From NCBI RefSeq assembly GCF_032716425.1, contig NZ_CP090419.1:2420001-2484000 (forward strand): DNA of 64,000 nt, given 5' to 3'. Shown one piece after another: positions 48,044 through 57,678 of this stretch (positions within the stretch are counted from its first letter, which is position 1; every line of letters starts with the position of its first letter). Position numbers and translations under genes: made by a program. This stretch comes from Pseudoalteromonas sp. N1230-9 (lineage in GTDB: Bacteria > Pseudomonadota > Gammaproteobacteria > Enterobacterales > Alteromonadaceae). Below the pieces are notes generated by a model. That model made no database searches, was not told the DNA's origin, and was given only the letters and a program-made list of their open reading frames with translations.

Positions 48044-49348
48044 TTAAGCACCTTGCTGTGGATTCATGATGTCGTCGAATGCTTTTTCAACGTCAGTCAC
48101 GTTTGCTTTAGCTAGAATTGCTTCAACCGCTTGCTCTTCCATAGCAACGTTGCGCATTTGTTGCATAAGCTGATCGTTTGCTTTGTAGTATTCTACAACT
48201 TCAGTTGGATCTTCATATGCAGAAGCAACCGTTGCGATTAGCTCTTCAACTTTAGCATCATCAACTTTAAGCTCGTTCGCCTTGATAACTTCACCTAATA
48301 ATAGGCCAGTTTTAACGCGAGTAATAGCTTGCTCGTGGAAAAGCTCAGCTGGAAGCTCAGGCATGTTTTTAGCGTCGCCACCGAAACGTTGTGCAGCTTG
48401 CTGACGTAGAGCATCAATTTCTTGATCTACTAGCGCTTTTGGCACTTCGATTTCGTTATTTTCTAAAAGACCTTTGATTGCTTGGTCTTTAACGTTAGCT
48501 TTAACCGCTTGGTCAAGCTCACGCGTCATGTTCTTTTTAACTTCTTCTTTAAGAGCGTCAACACCGCCTTCAGCTACACCGAATTTAGTTGCGAACTCAT
48601 CATTAAGCTCAGGGAGCTCTTGAGTTTCAACTTTCTTCACAGTGATTGTGAAAGAAGCCGCTTTACCTTTAAGGTTTTCAGCGTGGTACTCTTCAGGGAA
48701 AGTTACTTCAGCAACAACTTCTTCGCCCGCTTTTTTGCCAACGATGTTGTCTTCAAAACCTGGGATCATACGACCTTGACCAAGTTCTAGAGGGAAGTCT
48801 TCAGCTTTACCGCCTTCAAACTCTTCACCGTCGATAGAACCAACGAAATCGATAGTTACACGGTCATTTTCACCTGCAGCTGCGTCAACTTCAGTCCACG
48901 AAGCATGTTGCTTACGTAACGTTTCTAGCATGTTAGCTAAGTCTTCATCAGTTACAGAAACAGCTGGTTTTTCAACAGCGATTTTATCTAAACCTTGAAT
49001 TTCAACTTCTGGGTAAACTTCGAAAGTTGCATCGAATTCTAAATCTTTACCAGCTTCTAACGCTTTAGGAGCGAAAGTAGGTGCACCTGCTGGGTTAATT
49101 TTCTCTGAAACGATTGCTTCAATGTAGTTGCGTTGCATTAATTCGCCAGCAACTTCTTGACGTACTGCTGCACCGTAACGCTTGTTGATGATAGACGCTG
49201 GTACTTTACCAGGACGGAAACCATCGATACGCTGGGTTTTAGACAGTTGTTGTAAGCGTTTTTTTACTTCAGTCTCAACGTTCTCTGCAGGAACGGTGAT
49301 GGTCAGACGGCGCTCAAGGCCTTGAGTCGTCTCAACAGAAACTTGCAT
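48044..49348 (-). CDS. tig: Trigger factor
   Basis: Ribosome-bound chaperone and peptidyl-prolyl isomerase. The 434 residues have the ribosome-binding domain with the signature [12 protein letters not shown] (about 44-55), the FKBP-type isomerase domain (about 150-245, [20 protein letters not shown]) and the C-terminal helical arms. Length is as in E. coli (432). GAGG lies six to seven bases before the ATG. It heads the tig-clpP-clpX-lon series. Confidence 0.97.
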   Translation of the reverse strand: MQVSVETTQGLERRLTITVPAENVETEVKKRLQQLSKTQRIDGFRPGKVPASIINKRYGAAVRQEVAGELMQRNYIEAIVSEKINPAGAPTFAPKALEAGKDLEFDATFEVYPEVEIQGLDKIAVEKPAVSVTDEDLANMLETLRKQHASWTEVDAAAGENDRVTIDFVGSIDGEEFEGGKAEDFPLELGQGRMIPGFEDNIVGKKAGEEVVAEVTFPEEYHAENLKGKAASFTITVKKVETQELPELNDEFATKFGVAEGGVDALKEEVKKNMTRELDQAVKANVKDQAIKGLLENNEIEVPKALVDQEIDALRQQAAQRFGGDAKNMPELPAELFHEQAITRVKTGLLLGEVIKANELKVDDAKVEELIATVASAYEDPTEVVEYYKANDQLMQQMRNVAMEEQAVEAILAKANVTDVEKAFDDIMNPQQGA

Positions 49349-49714
49349 GATTTACCTCAATCTTCAATTTTGGCGACTGTTCGCCTTCCTTACAAACAAG
49401 GTGATCTCTATGAGTGATAGCAAGTTTTAACGCTGAAAATTTCAACTTAAAACGGCGCATTGTAACCATGAGATACCATTGCTGCTTTGCCTCTATGGGC
49501 ACTATGTTAAACAATAGACGCGGCATTATAACCTAATATTTATGATAGTCGAGTCTAGGGGGCAATTATTTGGCGTATATAGCAGCAATCAGTGTTCAAA
49601 TGCGTAAAAAACGAACTCAGTAAAATAACAACGATGAATTAAGCTGGTTTGAAGATATGAAATATGAATTTAAGAAGCTTTTAATGAGGGATTAAAGCTT
49701 AAAAGTTTTATAAG
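49349..49714. promoter_or_regulatory. tig leader and promoter region, tRNA operon end
   Basis: No gene is apparent in these 366 bases. On the minus strand TCGACT (49547-49552), a 16-base spacer and a perfect TATAAT (49525-49530) followed by a GC-rich discriminator form a good promoter for tig, implying a leader of about 170 bases. An AT-rich inverted repeat, aagcttttaat/attaaagctt (49675-49700), lies just after the last tRNA and may end the tRNA operon. Confidence 0.6.
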
Positions 49715-49791
49715 TGGTCGGCGATGCAGGATTTGAACCTGCGACCCCTTGGACCCAAACCAAGTGCGCTACCAAACTGCGCTAATCGCCG
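49715..49791 (-). tRNA. tRNA-Pro (anticodon TGG), copy 3
   Basis: 77 bases with encoded CCA. The acceptor stem CGGCGAT pairs with ATCGCCG, the anticodon loop is TTTGGGT (anticodon TGG) and the T loop reads TTCAAAT. By eye it is identical to the copies at 49916-49992 and 50235-50311. Last intact tRNA of the operon. Confidence 0.96.
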
Positions 49792-49832
49792 ATACTGAGA
49801 GAAGTTTTGAAAATAAAGACCATTTAAGAAAA

Positions 49833-49889
49833 TGGTCGGCGATGCAAAATTTGCACCTTCGACTGAATTGGATATACCCAAACCAATCG
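49833..49889 (-). pseudogene. Decayed tRNA-Pro remnant
   Basis: Keeps the 3' acceptor strand ATCGCCGACCA with CCA and the anticodon-loop segment TTGGTTTGGGT of the neighbouring tRNA-Pro copies. The T arm and variable region are mutated (TGCAAATTTTGCA instead of TGCAGGTTCAAATCC), and the 5' half with the D arm is missing. It cannot fold as a tRNA. Confidence 0.85.
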
Positions 49890-49915
49890 TCCTTTGACCT
49901 TTAACTTTCTAAAAG

Positions 49916-49992
49916 TGGTCGGCGATGCAGGATTTGAACCTGCGACCCCTTGGACCCAAACCAAGTGCGCTACCAAACTGCGCTAATCGCCG
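49916..49992 (-). tRNA. tRNA-Pro (anticodon TGG), copy 2
   Basis: 77 bases with encoded CCA, cloverleaf as in the copy at 49715-49791 and identical by eye. It lies between the decayed remnant and tRNA-His. Confidence 0.96.
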
Positions 49993-50008
49993 ATATCTTA
50001 GAGTAAAT

Positions 50009-50085
50009 TGGGGTGACTGATGGGGCTCGAACCCACGACAACCGGAATCACAATCCGGGGCTCTACCAACTGAGCTACAATCACC
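50009..50085 (-). tRNA. tRNA-His (anticodon GTG)
   Basis: 77 bases including the extra 5' G(-1) opposite C73 that marks tRNA-His, and encoded CCA. The anticodon stem CCGGA/TCCGG encloses the loop TTGTGAT (anticodon GTG). Confidence 0.96.
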
Positions 50086-50107
50086 ACGGCATTTACATAT
50101 TTTCAAA

Positions 50108-50184
<77 letters not shown>

Positions 50185-50234
50185 ATCGAAAACTTCAAAA
50201 GTTTGCCTGTAAGCGCCGCTTCTTAAAGAAGAAG

Positions 50235-50311
50235 TGGTCGGCGATGCAGGATTTGAACCTGCGACCCCTTGGACCCAAACCAAGTGCGCTACCAAACTGC
50301 GCTAATCGCCG
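50235..50311 (-). tRNA. tRNA-Pro (anticodon TGG), copy 1
   Basis: 77 bases with encoded CCA, identical by eye to the two downstream copies. It is the first tRNA of the operon, about 38 bases after the predicted transcription start. Confidence 0.96.
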
Positions 50312-50349
50312 ATGCTTACTATTGTTTGCGAGTGACCTCGTTAACAACG

Positions 50350-50384
50350 GGGTGCATAATAGTGATTTGGCTGGGTTAGGTCAA
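50350..50384 (-). promoter_or_regulatory. Stable-RNA promoter of the tRNA operon
   Basis: TTGACC (50379-50384), a 17-base spacer and TATTAT (50356-50361) are followed by the GC-rich discriminator GCACCCC. This is the classic layout of a growth-rate- and ppGpp-controlled stable-RNA promoter. No other candidate lies between it and the first tRNA. Confidence 0.85.
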
Positions 50385-50638
50385 ACATTTTTTTAAGAAA
50401 ATAATTCAATCGGTCACTTTTAGTTCATAATGGTTAAATATTGCAAATATAAGCTAAAATTTGGACTCTTTTTTATAAATCGACGCTTTATATAAGATTG
50501 CATCTTGGCGCTATGATGCTTTTCTGCGAAAATACGCAACATAAAATAAATATGATTTATTTATCCACACCCCTTTATCGGATAATCATATTTAAATGTA
50601 TCAGTATCAAGTTAACTAACCCCAATGAAAGGTCACCC
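50385..50638. other. AT-rich region upstream of folD
   Basis: About 250 AT-rich bases between the tRNA promoter and folD. Reading frames open through here but start with poor context, and the folD family start lies at 50639. TATATAAGAT near 50490 could be a -10 element for folD, but a matching -35 is not obvious. Confidence 0.4.
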
Positions 50639-51493
50639 ATGACGGCAAACATCATCGATGGTAAGGCAATAGCTAAACAAGTACGCAGCAATGTAGCAGA
50701 ACGCGTTGCAGAGCGTGTAGCGAACGGATTACGTGCTCCAGGACTCGCAGTCGTGTTAGTAGGTCAAGATCCAGCAAGCCAAGTATATGTTGGTTCTAAA
50801 CGTAAAGCATGTGAAGAAGTCGGCTTTGTATCTAAGTCTTATGATTTACCTGGCGACACCACTGAACAAGATTTACTTGCATTAATAGACCAACTAAACG
50901 AAGACAAAGAAGTAGACGGTATTTTAGTTCAATTACCTTTACCACAAGGCCTTGATGCTGAAAAAATTCTTGAGCGTATTACCCCTCATAAAGACGTTGA
51001 TGGTTTCCACCCGTATAATATTGGTCGCTTAGCGCAGCGTATGCCGGCACTTCGCCCTTGTACGCCGAAAGGTATCATCACCCTACTCGACTCTACTGGT
51101 GTTCGCTATAAAGGTATGCACGCAGTCGTGGTTGGTGCATCAAACATTGTTGGTCGCCCTATGTCACTTGAGCTTTTACTTGCAGGCTGTACAACAACGG
51201 TATGTCATAAGTTTACTCAAGATTTAGAAACTCATGTTCGCCGCGCTGATTTATTAGTTGTTGCGGTTGGTAAACCTGAGTTTATTCCGGGTGATTGGGT
51301 TAAAGAAGGCGCTATCGTAATCGATGTAGGTATTAACCGCCTTGAATCGGGTAAGCTTGTTGGTGATGTTGAATACGATATCGCTGAACAAAAAGCACAT
51401 TTCATTACACCAGTACCTGGTGGTGTTGGCCCAATGACTGTGGCAAGCTTAATCGAAAACACGCTTGAAGCATGTGAAAAATATCACAGCTAA
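50639..51493 (+). CDS. folD: Bifunctional methylenetetrahydrofolate dehydrogenase/cyclohydrolase
   Basis: Interconverts 5,10-methylene-, methenyl- and 10-formyl-tetrahydrofolate, supplying one-carbon units for purines. The 284 residues start [14 protein letters not shown] with AAAGG upstream. The catalytic Lys lies in [13 protein letters not shown] (about 54-58), with [12 protein letters not shown], the NADP site [15 protein letters not shown] and the C-terminal [12 protein letters not shown]. The 47 in-frame codons before this ATG are ignored. Confidence 0.96.
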   Translation: MTANIIDGKAIAKQVRSNVAERVAERVANGLRAPGLAVVLVGQDPASQVYVGSKRKACEEVGFVSKSYDLPGDTTEQDLLALIDQLNEDKEVDGILVQLPLPQGLDAEKILERITPHKDVDGFHPYNIGRLAQRMPALRPCTPKGIITLLDSTGVRYKGMHAVVVGASNIVGRPMSLELLLAGCTTTVCHKFTQDLETHVRRADLLVVAVGKPEFIPGDWVKEGAIVIDVGINRLESGKLVGDVEYDIAEQKAHFITPVPGGVGPMTVASLIENTLEACEKYHS

Positions 51494-51507
51494 ACGTTAA
51501 GTTATGT

Positions 51508-51537
51508 AAAAAGGGCTGCCAATTGGCAGCCCTTTTT
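51508..51537. terminator. Bidirectional terminator between folD and the EamA gene
   Basis: aaaaagggctgcc (51508-51520) and its exact complement (51525-51537) form a 13-base stem with an AATT loop. T runs on both strands serve both convergent genes. Confidence 0.93.
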
Positions 51538-51548
51538 GTTTATGCTTT

Positions 51549-52424
51549 TTATCTACTAGAACGAATAACTTTCAACATCTGTGGCAGTACTGAAAATACG
51601 ATCATCATAGCCATAATCAAGTATTGCCAATCTTGGTACTGCTCGCTAAGTAAAATAACAGCACATACGATGCCCGCAATTGGGTTTGCAATTGTCCCGA
51701 ATGAAAACTCGGCAACAGTCATACGCCCTAATAACCACACATACAGTATATAGGCAATAGCCGTGTTAGGTATTATCAACCAAAGCAATGCAGCGTATTG
51801 CAATGTTGAAATAGGTGAAAACACCACTTGATAGTGCTCTGGGTGTATAAAACTGCCATCAATAAACGCAGCCAATAACAAAATAGTGCCGCCAATGATT
51901 AACTGCCATGTCAGTACAACCCACCAATGTATATGAACCGATAAGCTTTGTACTAAAGTACTACCAATTACAATAGTAAATAAGGCACCAAATAAAGCTG
52001 CAACGCCAAGTACATTCAGTGCAACATAGGTAGGATCAAATAACAGCCAGGCTAACACAACAAGTGCTGCCGCACAGATAGCTTGTATTCGTGCTGGTCG
52101 CTGCCCTTTTACAAACCATGCATATAAAAGTGCCACCACAGGAACTGATACCATACCAACACCTGCAATCGCTGCTGGAAGGTTCACTGCCATAATAAAA
52201 ATAAAAGCAAAAAACAGCGCTATATTCACAGCACCTAAGGTCAATAAGCTGAGCCATTGTGAACGGGTCGGTAAACTTGGCTTGAGTAATAAAAGTAATA
52301 GCCCCGCTGGCAATGCACGCACTGCGCCTAATAACAATGGTGGCCAATCTGGTGTGGCATATTTGGTCACTGCGTAAGTGGTACCCCATAAAAAGGCAGG
52401 GATCATGGCAAGTAAGATATTCAA
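51549..52424 (-). CDS. EamA/DMT-family transporter
   Basis: Inner-membrane drug/metabolite transporter-superfamily exporter with about ten membrane segments in two EamA repeats (about 1-130 and 140-285); 291 residues. The first segment, MNILLAMIPAFLWGTTYAVT, is typical. The start is a TTG at 52422-52424 with AAGGA six bases upstream; an ATG six codons in is the alternative. The substrate cannot be told from the sequence. Confidence 0.88.
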   Translation of the reverse strand: MNILLAMIPAFLWGTTYAVTKYATPDWPPLLLGAVRALPAGLLLLLLKPSLPTRSQWLSLLTLGAVNIALFFAFIFIMAVNLPAAIAGVGMVSVPVVALLYAWFVKGQRPARIQAICAAALVVLAWLLFDPTYVALNVLGVAALFGALFTIVIGSTLVQSLSVHIHWWVVLTWQLIIGGTILLLAAFIDGSFIHPEHYQVVFSPISTLQYAALLWLIIPNTAIAYILYVWLLGRMTVAEFSFGTIANPIAGIVCAVILLSEQYQDWQYLIMAMMIVFSVLPQMLKVIRSSR

Positions 52425-52511
52425 AGTCAGTCCTTGTTAAAGCAAAGTAACGCCAAGGTAAAACCTCAACTTTAGTTGAGGTCAATATAAAAAATAAATT
52501 TCTAAAAACAA

Positions 52512-52539
52512 AAAAGGTTGCCGATATTGGCAACCTTTT
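52512..52539 (-). terminator. Terminator after cysS
   Basis: aaaaggttgcc (52512-52522) and ggcaacctttt (52529-52539) form a perfect stem with a 6-base loop, followed on the minus strand by a T run. It ends the cysS message. Confidence 0.92.
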
Positions 52540-52563
52540 GATATGCAACTTTTCGATTGATAC

Positions 52564-53943
52564 TTATGCTTTGCGCCATGTTGTTTTACCAGCAGAATCT
52601 TCCAGTACCACACCAAGCGCATTCAATGCATCACGGGCTTCATCAGCCGCCGCCCAATCTTTACTAGCACGGGCTTCATTACGTTTTGCGATTAACGCTT
52701 CGATATGTGCTACTTCGTCATCAGCTTGGCCACCTTGTAAAAAAGCTTCTGGGTCTTGTTGTGCTACACCTAATACCTCTGAAACACTGCGTAGTACATA
52801 AGCTAGCTTACCTGCTTGCTCTGCATCGCTGTCTTTAACACGGTTTAGCTCTTTTGCTAACTCAAATAATACAGGTAGTGCTTCAGGTGTGTTAAAGTCA
52901 TCATCCATCGCCTTTCTGAATTTAGCCACAAATTCATTACCTGCTAAATCGCATTCAATTGGCGCTACGCCGCGCAGTGCAGTGTAAATTCGCTCAAGAG
53001 AGGAGCGCGCTTGCTCAAGGTTTTCTTGTGAATAGTTAAGCTGGCTACGGTAATGACCTGAAATTAAGAAGTAACGAACTGACTCAGCATCGTACTCTTT
53101 TAATACATCACGCACGGTAAAGAAGTTGTTTAATGACTTAGACATCTTCTCTTTATTAACCTGTACCATACCTGTGTGGATCCAGGTATTCACGTATTTA
53201 CCGTTATTTGCACAGCATGACTGAGCAATTTCGTTTTCATGGTGCGGGAACTGTAGATCTGAACCACCACCGTGAATATCAAAGTGCTCACCTAGGTGTT
53301 TAGAGCTCATTGCCGAACATTCGATGTGCCAACCAGGACGCCCTTCCCCCCATGGTGATGACCATGATGGTTCACCGGGCTTAGCTTTTTTCCAAAGTAC
53401 GAAATCAAGTGGATCTTGCTTATCTTGTGCAACTTCAACGCGTGAACCAGCCTGAAGCATGGTTAGGTCTTGTTGCGACAAGGCACCATATTGTTCAAAT
53501 GTAGATACATCAAACAATACGTCGCCGTCTGCTGCAACATACGCATGGCCTTTAGCAATTAAACGCTCAACCATCACGATGATTTCATCCATGTGGTTTG
53601 TCACCGTTGGCTCAACATCCGGACGCAGCATATTTAAGCTATCAAAGTCTTCATGCATCGCCTTGGTCATACGAGTCGTTAAATCATTAATTGACTCGCC
53701 ATTTTCATTAGCACGCTTGATAATTTTATCGTCAACATCTGTAATGTTACGAACGTATTTTAAGTCATAACCAATATGACGAAGATAACGAACAATCACG
53801 TCAAAACCGACGAATGTACGAGCATGACCGATGTGACAGTAATCATAAATGGTGATACCACACACGTACATGTCGATTTTGCCATCAACAAGGGGTTTAA
53901 ACTGCTCTTTTTGTCGCGTAAGTGTGTTGTAAATTTGTACCAT
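52564..53943 (-). CDS. cysS: Cysteinyl-tRNA synthetase
   Basis: Class I aminoacyl-tRNA synthetase charging tRNA-Cys. At 459 residues it matches E. coli (461). The HIGH motif is in [15 protein letters not shown] (about 36-39), KMSKS in [13 protein letters not shown] (about 266-270), and the zinc ligands Cys28, the Cys in WHIECSAMS and the His residues in [11 protein letters not shown] are present. It is divergent from ppiB, as in E. coli. Confidence 0.97.
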   Translation of the reverse strand: MVQIYNTLTRQKEQFKPLVDGKIDMYVCGITIYDYCHIGHARTFVGFDVIVRYLRHIGYDLKYVRNITDVDDKIIKRANENGESINDLTTRMTKAMHEDFDSLNMLRPDVEPTVTNHMDEIIVMVERLIAKGHAYVAADGDVLFDVSTFEQYGALSQQDLTMLQAGSRVEVAQDKQDPLDFVLWKKAKPGEPSWSSPWGEGRPGWHIECSAMSSKHLGEHFDIHGGGSDLQFPHHENEIAQSCCANNGKYVNTWIHTGMVQVNKEKMSKSLNNFFTVRDVLKEYDAESVRYFLISGHYRSQLNYSQENLEQARSSLERIYTALRGVAPIECDLAGNEFVAKFRKAMDDDFNTPEALPVLFELAKELNRVKDSDAEQAGKLAYVLRSVSEVLGVAQQDPEAFLQGGQADDEVAHIEALIAKRNEARASKDWAAADEARDALNALGVVLEDSAGKTTWRKA

Positions 53944-54058
53944 TTATAAAATGTCCTTAACGGTGTTTTGAGATTCTTTATGGTAACACTTGCAAAGCCG
54001 CTGCTCTAGCGCTTTATCAATTGAATAAGCACTTTGTTAATCTGTCTCAACAAGCTCT

Positions 54059-54087
54059 TTGTTAATCCAAGTCAACTACTATAAAAT
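54059..54087 (+). promoter_or_regulatory. Candidate promoter of ppiB-lpxH
   Basis: TTGTTA (54059-54064), a 17-base spacer and TAAAAT (54082-54087) form a reasonable sigma-70 promoter about 33 bases before the ppiB ATG. The -35 lies in the second copy of an 11-base direct repeat, ctttgttaatc (54032-54042 and 54057-54067). Confidence 0.55.
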
Positions 54088-54120
54088 AGACCCATTATTA
54101 AACCAGATATAGGAAACCTC

Positions 54121-54612
54121 ATGGTTGTACTACACACAAACTTTGGTGACATCACCATCAAGATGCACGAAAGCGATGCACCAAACACAGTTAAAAACTT
54201 TTTAGAGTATGCAAACTCTGGCTTTTACAACGGTACTATTTTTCACCGTGTAATTGATGGTTTTATGGTACAAGGCGGTGGTTTTGAGCCTGGTATGGTT
54301 CAAAAAGAAGTAAACAACCCTATCGAAAACGAAGCTAATAATGGCCTTGCAAATAAAGTAGGCACATTAGCAATGGCACGTACGCCGGATCCACACTCAG
54401 CGACTGCGCAGTTCTTCATTAACGTTAACGACAATGACTTCTTAAACTTCAGCAGTGAAACATCACAAGGCTGGGGCTACTGCGTGTTCGCAGAAGTTGT
54501 TGAGGGTATGGATGTGGTTAACAAAATCAAAGGTGTTGCAACTGGCAGTGCTGGTTTCCACCAAGACGTACCTCTTGAAGATGTAATCATCGAAAAAGTA
54601 ACGGTTAGCTAA
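54121..54612 (+). CDS. ppiB: Cytoplasmic peptidyl-prolyl cis-trans isomerase (cyclophilin)
   Basis: Cyclophilin-type prolyl isomerase, 163 residues (164 in E. coli). The catalytic Arg lies in [16 protein letters not shown] (about 39-54), followed by [20 protein letters not shown]. There is no signal peptide, so it is cytosolic. AGGAAA lies seven bases before the ATG. lpxH follows after a terminator. Confidence 0.96.
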   Translation: MVVLHTNFGDITIKMHESDAPNTVKNFLEYANSGFYNGTIFHRVIDGFMVQGGGFEPGMVQKEVNNPIENEANNGLANKVGTLAMARTPDPHSATAQFFINVNDNDFLNFSSETSQGWGYCVFAEVVEGMDVVNKIKGVATGSAGFHQDVPLEDVIIEKVTVS

Positions 54613-54632
54613 TTTAATCGTTTAGTCTTTTT

Positions 54633-54656
54633 AAGCGGGCCTTTGCCCGCTTTTTT
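54633..54656 (+). terminator. Terminator between ppiB and lpxH
   Basis: aagcgggc (54633-54640) and gcccgctt (54645-54652) with a CTTT loop are followed by a T run. It ends about ten bases before the lpxH ATG, so lpxH is transcribed by read-through or its own start. It also rules out an lpxH start further upstream. Confidence 0.88.
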
Positions 54657-54666
54657 GCGAGTAACC

Positions 54667-55398
54667 ATGAAACAAAGTTATTTTATTGCCGATCTCCATT
54701 TAACAGAAAACCGCCCTGATATCACAGCAGCATTTTTTGATTTTCTTGATAACAAGATTATTAATGATGACGTTGATGCACTGTACATTTTGGGCGACTT
54801 TTTTGAAGTATGGGTCGGTGATGACTATCAAACTGACCTTTCAATCAATGTTGCCGCACGTTTAAGCCAAGTAAGTGAAAGTGGAACTGAGGTGTTTTTT
54901 ATTCATGGCAATCGCGATTTTATTATGCGAGAAGACTATGCAAAAAGCGCGAGTATGACTTTATTACCTGAACAAGTTGTTATTGATTTATATGGTACTC
55001 CAACAGTTATCTTGCACGGTGATGAAATGTGCACCCAAGATGTTGAATATCAAAAGTTTCGTAAAAAAAGCCGTGGTTGGTGGTGGCCAAAATTAATGCT
55101 TGCTATGCCGCTTTGGTATCGCAAAAAAATTGCCCGTAATGCTCGCGAAAAATCAAAACAAAGCCAAGCTGGCAAAGCGTTAGAAATTCTAGATGTGACT
55201 GAAGATGCGGTATTAGCGATGTTTGAAAAGCATCAGGTTGTTAATATGATCCACGGTCATACACACAGACCCAACGTACATCACTACAGCATAAATAATA
55301 ACACACTGACCCGCACCGTACTCGGAGATTGGTATGAGCAAGGGTCATATCTAAGGGTTACACCTGCTAGTCAGGAACTAATCAGCGCGCCACTTTAA
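54667..55398 (+). CDS. lpxH: UDP-2,3-diacylglucosamine diphosphatase LpxH
   Basis: Cleaves UDP-2,3-diacylglucosamine to lipid X in lipid A synthesis at the cytoplasmic face of the inner membrane. The calcineurin-like metal motifs are complete: FIADLHL, LGDFFEVWVGDD, HGNRDF, LHGDEMCTQD and IHGHTHRP. The start at 54667 (MKQSYFIADLH) gives 243 residues, close to E. coli's 240; eight in-frame codons before it lie in the terminator. Confidence 0.95.
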   Translation: MKQSYFIADLHLTENRPDITAAFFDFLDNKIINDDVDALYILGDFFEVWVGDDYQTDLSINVAARLSQVSESGTEVFFIHGNRDFIMREDYAKSASMTLLPEQVVIDLYGTPTVILHGDEMCTQDVEYQKFRKKSRGWWWPKLMLAMPLWYRKKIARNAREKSKQSQAGKALEILDVTEDAVLAMFEKHQVVNMIHGHTHRPNVHHYSINNNTLTRTVLGDWYEQGSYLRVTPASQELISAPL

Positions 55399-55453
55399 AT
55401 AGTAGAAACTTTGACTATGCTTGAATAGAGTTTTTACTAAAAAAGCGTGAGTC

Positions 55454-56248
55454 ATGATTGTTCGGTTAACCTGTTTGTTCTGCTGTTTAATGCTAAGTTT
55501 TTCTCTTAACAGCCAAACTTGGCGATTAGTCACAGAACCATTCCCACCTTTCCTTATCGACAATAATGAAAAGCCTGGCTGGGTTCATGAACTCGTTGTT
55601 AGCGCACTAAAAAGCCAAAATAAAAATGTAGAGATTGAATATACTCATTGGGCTCGCGCATTAAAGCTTGCGCAGCGGCATAAACGTGTTGCGGTTATTG
55701 GTGCTTTTTATACCCTAAAAAGAGCGAAAATCTTTACCTACTCCCGACCTATTGCTACAGCTGATATTGTGCTTTTAAAACGTGCCGATAGTGAGATTAC
55801 CTATTCAGGCTCCCTATACTCTCTGACTCCTTACACAATCAGCAAAGGAGAAGACTATGTTATAAGTGAAGAGTTTGAACACCATCCTCAACTTGCGGTT
55901 ACGACAACACATAGTCTAATAGAAAGCTTAACCCTTTTAATACATGGCCGTGTAGACCTTGTTGCCGGTACAAAAGAAGTTGCATTATACTGGTTAGAAA
56001 ATAACGAAACCTTGCAAAACCTCAAACACTCGGAAATAAAGGTCATCACCCCTTTCCTATCAACTCAAAAGCTACACGTTATTACAGCCAAAAATCACCC
56101 TCAATCTGCCTATTTTCAACAAGATTTATATACAGGGTTACAAACTATTGTGGCAAATGGAGATGCAGCAAAAATTTTAAAACGTTATGATTTTGACACT
56201 AATCAAACTGATAAAGTTTTAGCTTTGCTTAGCAAAAACTTTAATTAG
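55454..56248 (+). CDS. Orphan periplasmic solute-binding-like protein (SBP family 3 fold)
   Basis: A 264-residue exported protein with a signal peptide of about 20 residues (ending near SFSLNSQT). The start WRLVTEPFPPFLIDNNEKPGWVHELV is typical of type II periplasmic binding proteins of the amino-acid class. The middle EYTHWARALKLAQRHKRVAVIGAFYTLKRAKIFTYS carries the usual domain-crossing segment. No permease or ATPase genes are nearby, so it may act as a sensor or a stand-alone binding protein. The ligand is unknown. Confidence 0.75.
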   Translation: MIVRLTCLFCCLMLSFSLNSQTWRLVTEPFPPFLIDNNEKPGWVHELVVSALKSQNKNVEIEYTHWARALKLAQRHKRVAVIGAFYTLKRAKIFTYSRPIATADIVLLKRADSEITYSGSLYSLTPYTISKGEDYVISEEFEHHPQLAVTTTHSLIESLTLLIHGRVDLVAGTKEVALYWLENNETLQNLKHSEIKVITPFLSTQKLHVITAKNHPQSAYFQQDLYTGLQTIVANGDAAKILKRYDFDTNQTDKVLALLSKNFN

Positions 56249-56270
56249 CCAAGTAAGTCGATTACTTTGC

Positions 56271-56302
56271 TTAGTATAGAGGCTATAACACCTCTATACT
56301 AA
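56271..56302. terminator. Hairpin between convergent genes
   Basis: ttagtatagagg (56271-56282) pairs perfectly with cctctatactaa (56291-56302) around an 8-base loop. It lies between two convergent genes; the flanking T content is low, so efficiency is uncertain. Confidence 0.7.
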
Positions 56303-56308
56303 AATTAC

Positions 56309-57433
56309 CTAACAGCTAGTCCTCACGGAACTATTTGTACAAGTTGTCACTCCACCCGAGGTCGAACAGGTTGTATAATTTATTTCTCGAGTACAGCCAC
56401 CCCCTCTAATAAGCGTACCGCCTCCTGGGCCTGTAACAATCCCGCCCACTCCACCACCTCCAGGTGAACTCATTTTCGTTGTTGCACCTTCAATACTTTC
56501 TAAATTTTCGATTAAACAATTAGAAACAAGTGTATCTGTTAAAGTAACATTGATGCCACTCATGAAAGTGCCAATTTCAATGCCATCAACAAGTGAAGCT
56601 CCTCTATCTAGAGTGAAAGTAAGATTCAGATCTCTTGCCCCATTAGTAATTGATTGACCATGATAACCTACTTTAAATACTAATTTATTACTTGAATTAC
56701 CATAAGAACGCGTTGCATACACACCGACTTTATCGTGACTTAATGAAAGTGAAATCCCTGCACTATTTTTACCAATATGAATCCCCGAAACTTTCACTTG
56801 AGTATCAGTAATAAATTCATTCCAGCTACTTTTACCAAGGCGAGTGGCTATTTGAGCATGCATTTCTTTTTTAATACTTCTACGTGCATCAATGCTCGTT
56901 AAATAAAAAGATGGGTGATTGGCACAACTTTCATCAGAACTAGCAAGCGCGGAACGTGTTGAATCATCCCCCCAGTTTCCTGCATGTACAGTCACTGTTG
57001 AGTTAGTTGCAACAGTACCGGCTTCATTTACAGCCCGCCTAAATTCACTATCTATCTCATAAAAGTCATCAAGTGCAGCGGCTTCAGCGCTATTAAGTGT
57101 AGTATCTATTGCTTTGACTTTTACCGCTTTACTATACTGGGTCTGTTGCTCTGTAGTAATTATAAATTTAAACGCCACTCGCTGTAGTGCATTAGCGACA
57201 ATAACCTCTTTTGAAGTTGTGTTACAAAGATAGGTCGTTACCCCAAACTCTGGCTTACCATTATTTAAATTCCTGACTTCACAGTTAGGCCTCTCATAAT
57301 ATAATTTTGCAATACGCAGTGCCTCACTATAGTCACATGTATCACACGCTTTTGCTTCTGTAAGTGCTGCTGCAGCATCATTTGCAATAAACAAAGCGCT
57401 TACAGCCAACATTAATATCAACTTATATTTCAT
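56309..57433 (-). CDS. Secreted cysteine- and glycine-rich protein, function unknown
   Basis: I do not recognise this 374-residue protein. It has a clear signal peptide (about 1-22, ending NDAAAA), then a CDTCDYSEALRIAKLYY segment with a CxxC, and further cysteines at about 51 and 69. The middle is beta-rich (about 200-310, alternating Ser, Val, Asn and Thr). A glycine-rich linker follows (about 325-350), and a C-terminal part has five cysteines in about 25 residues, ending in Cys. Paired cysteines suggest disulfides and a periplasmic or exported location. AAGGA precedes the ATG. A possible promoter is TTGACG (57501-57506) with TAATTA 17 bases on. Confidence 0.7.
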   Translation of the reverse strand: MKYKLILMLAVSALFIANDAAAALTEAKACDTCDYSEALRIAKLYYERPNCEVRNLNNGKPEFGVTTYLCNTTSKEVIVANALQRVAFKFIITTEQQTQYSKAVKVKAIDTTLNSAEAAALDDFYEIDSEFRRAVNEAGTVATNSTVTVHAGNWGDDSTRSALASSDESCANHPSFYLTSIDARRSIKKEMHAQIATRLGKSSWNEFITDTQVKVSGIHIGKNSAGISLSLSHDKVGVYATRSYGNSSNKLVFKVGYHGQSITNGARDLNLTFTLDRGASLVDGIEIGTFMSGINVTLTDTLVSNCLIENLESIEGATTKMSSPGGGGVGGIVTGPGGGTLIRGGGCTREINYTTCSTSGGVTTCTNSSVRTSC

Positions 57434-57678
57434 CTTATTTCCTTACCCTCAATATCAAGGGGTCATCCATTTTGTTTTAATTAAGGTTATAAAATACATA
57501 CGTCAATACTTCGGACCCTTTATGGGTACTTTAGGTTTACAGCATTGTCAATATTTATTTTTAATAATGAATAAGGCTCTTGGGAATAGCTGGGGGTAGG
57601 GGTTTATAAAATAAAAAAGTAAAATGATCGCAAAGAGCTTATTAATAATCGCTCCTTGCTGTTGGATTACATCGCTTT

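Noticed and set aside
52036..52548. 170-codon minus-strand frame overlapping the EamA gene in another frame
   Set aside because: It runs through the cysS terminator and conflicts with the well-supported transporter frame; the peptide has no domain look.
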